Below, in pieces: positions 63,253 to 64,000 of a stretch of DNA of 64,000 bases. This DNA comes from Nostoc sp. UHCC 0926 (lineage in GTDB: Bacteria > Cyanobacteriota > Cyanobacteriia > Cyanobacteriales > Nostocaceae). Every line of letters begins with the position of its first letter. Position 1 is the first letter of the stretch. Below the pieces are notes generated by a model. It was not told where the DNA came from. It searched no databases and was given only the letters and a program-made list of their open reading frames with translations. The position numbers were made by a program, and so were the translations under genes. The stretch is from assembly GCF_028623165.1 (NCBI RefSeq), contig NZ_CP117768.1, positions 558,001 to 622,000 of the forward strand. Direction: 5' to 3'.

Positions 63253-64000
63253 ATGAGTGCAGAAATTATTTGTGTTGGTACTGAACTGCTGCTAGGAGAT
63301 ATCCTCAACGGCAATGCTCAATTTTTGGCGCAACAATTAGCGCAACTAGGTATTCCCCACTACTATCAAACAGTGGTTGGGGATAATCCAGAACGGTTGA
63401 AGCAAGTTATAGAAATTGCTATTTCCAGAGCGCAAATTCTCATTTTCACTGGTGGACTCGGCCCGACACCAGACGACCTCACCTGCGAAACGATCGCTGA
63501 TTTTTTTAAAGTCCCGTTGGTAGAACGCTCTGACATCATCGAAGACATAATCCAGAAATTCGGCCAACGTGGTCGGATTATGTCACCAAGTAACCGCAAG
63601 CAAGCTTTGATTCCCCAAGGTGCAGAAATTCTACCCAACCCCACTGGAACAGCACCCGGTATCATTTGGCAACCCCGTCCTGAAATCACGATTTTTACCT
63701 TTCCTGGTGTTCCCAGTGAAATGCATCCGATGTGGGAAGAAACAGCCGTCCCATTTCTCAAAAGTCAAGGTTGGGGTAAAGAAATTATTTACAGTCGGAG
63801 TTTAAAGTTTTGGGGTATTGGTGAATCTGCTTTGGCGGAAAAGGTTGCTTCCTATTTGAAGTTGCCAAATCCCACAGTAGCCCCTTATGCAGGTAAGGGG
63901 GAAGTAAGATTGCGAGTTTCTGCTAAAGCAAATTCAGAAGCAGCCGCAGAAGCCTTAATTGCGCCCATTGAGAAACAAATTAAAGAAATCGCCGGACTAG
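63253..64000 (+). CDS. cinA: CinA-like competence/damage protein, 3' partial
   Basis: The frame runs off the right edge (249 codons visible). It begins MSAEIICVGTELLLGDILNG and has the MoCF-type domain of CinA: LIFTGGLGPTPDDLTCETIA, MSPSNRKQALIPQGA, PNPTGTAPG and FPGVPSEMHPMW. CinA family proteins carry a molybdopterin-binding fold and, in many bacteria, a C-terminal nicotinamide-nucleotide amidase domain (beyond this edge). There is no clear ribosome-binding site, and the start lies right after a palindrome. The gene is divided by the window. Confidence 0.94.
   Translation, partial: MSAEIICVGTELLLGDILNGNAQFLAQQLAQLGIPHYYQTVVGDNPERLKQVIEIAISRAQILIFTGGLGPTPDDLTCETIADFFKVPLVERSDIIEDIIQKFGQRGRIMSPSNRKQALIPQGAEILPNPTGTAPGIIWQPRPEITIFTFPGVPSEMHPMWEETAVPFLKSQGWGKEIIYSRSLKFWGIGESALAEKVASYLKLPNPTVAPYAGKGEVRLRVSAKANSEAAAEALIAPIEKQIKEIAGL

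Overview
The window looks like chromosomal DNA of a filamentous, Nostoc/Anabaena-type cyanobacterium. The evidence is the dense scatter of HIP1 octamers (GCGATCGC), the clock kinase SasA, the NDH-1 assembly factor Crr7, cyanobacteria-restricted families (DUF2839, DUF2854, the LPA1-like DUF3493), TPR-CHAT and kinase-WD40 proteins, and the many short dispersed palindromic repeats between genes. Both edges cut genes: a kinase-WD40 protein on the left and cinA on the right.

Layout. 0-5.3 kb: kinase-WD40 gene, a broken serine-dehydrogenase-proteinase gene, a secreted peptidoglycan-binding-like protein with a Thr-Pro tail, and a membrane protein. 5.6-12.7 kb: the conserved translation/transcription cluster rimP-nusA-ylxR-infB-membrane protein, with an attenuator-like hairpin before rimP and a long infB leader. 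13.2-15.4 kb: a beta-helix/SLH surface protein and a DUF3493 protein. 15.4-16.2 kb: tRNA-Thr(CGU) followed by an array of four TnsB-type sites that looks like the left end of a Tn7-like/type V-K CRISPR-associated transposon, then a 21-bp tandem array and a 155-bp miniature element. 16.4-22.7 kb: a TPR-CHAT protease with sixteen near-identical repeats, a small protein and a two-TM protein, a candidate protease-effector module. 22.8-25.9 kb: M42 peptidase, truncated GDSL hydrolase, SLH lipoprotein. 25.9-27.6 kb: mostly non-coding. 27.6-41.2 kb: sasA, a REC-GGDEF regulator, crr7, DUF2854, a single-domain response regulator, ppk1, a sensor kinase, a TPR gene with an in-frame stop, a sigma-70-like protein and a glyoxalase-like protein. 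41.4-46.5 kb: a four-gene reverse-strand operon of two paralogous P-loop GTPases and two proteins sharing an N-terminal 'QYIDYRT' domain, one with a TM segment and one with a WD40 propeller. 47.2-64 kb: lysS-KTSC fusion, proteases (M48, S9, M16), a DinG-like protein, a PIN/RHH toxin-antitoxin pair, glyA and cinA.

Two gene groups look like regulated conflict or signalling systems and are not obvious housekeeping: the CHAT module and the double-GTPase/WD40 operon. The window is also rich in small mobile DNA. One miniature element family is present twice, each copy flanked by a perfect 10-bp target duplication. A second family is present twice with TAA duplications. Several single inverted-repeat elements and a two-copy ~170-bp unit that may be a structured RNA are also present. 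At least seven genes are broken (SDH proteinase, a reverse-strand remnant at 12.7 kb, GDSL hydrolase, a fragment at 35.8 kb, a TPR protein, Uma2, a GNAT acetyltransferase). Calls rest on reading the sequence and family knowledge only; no database search was run.
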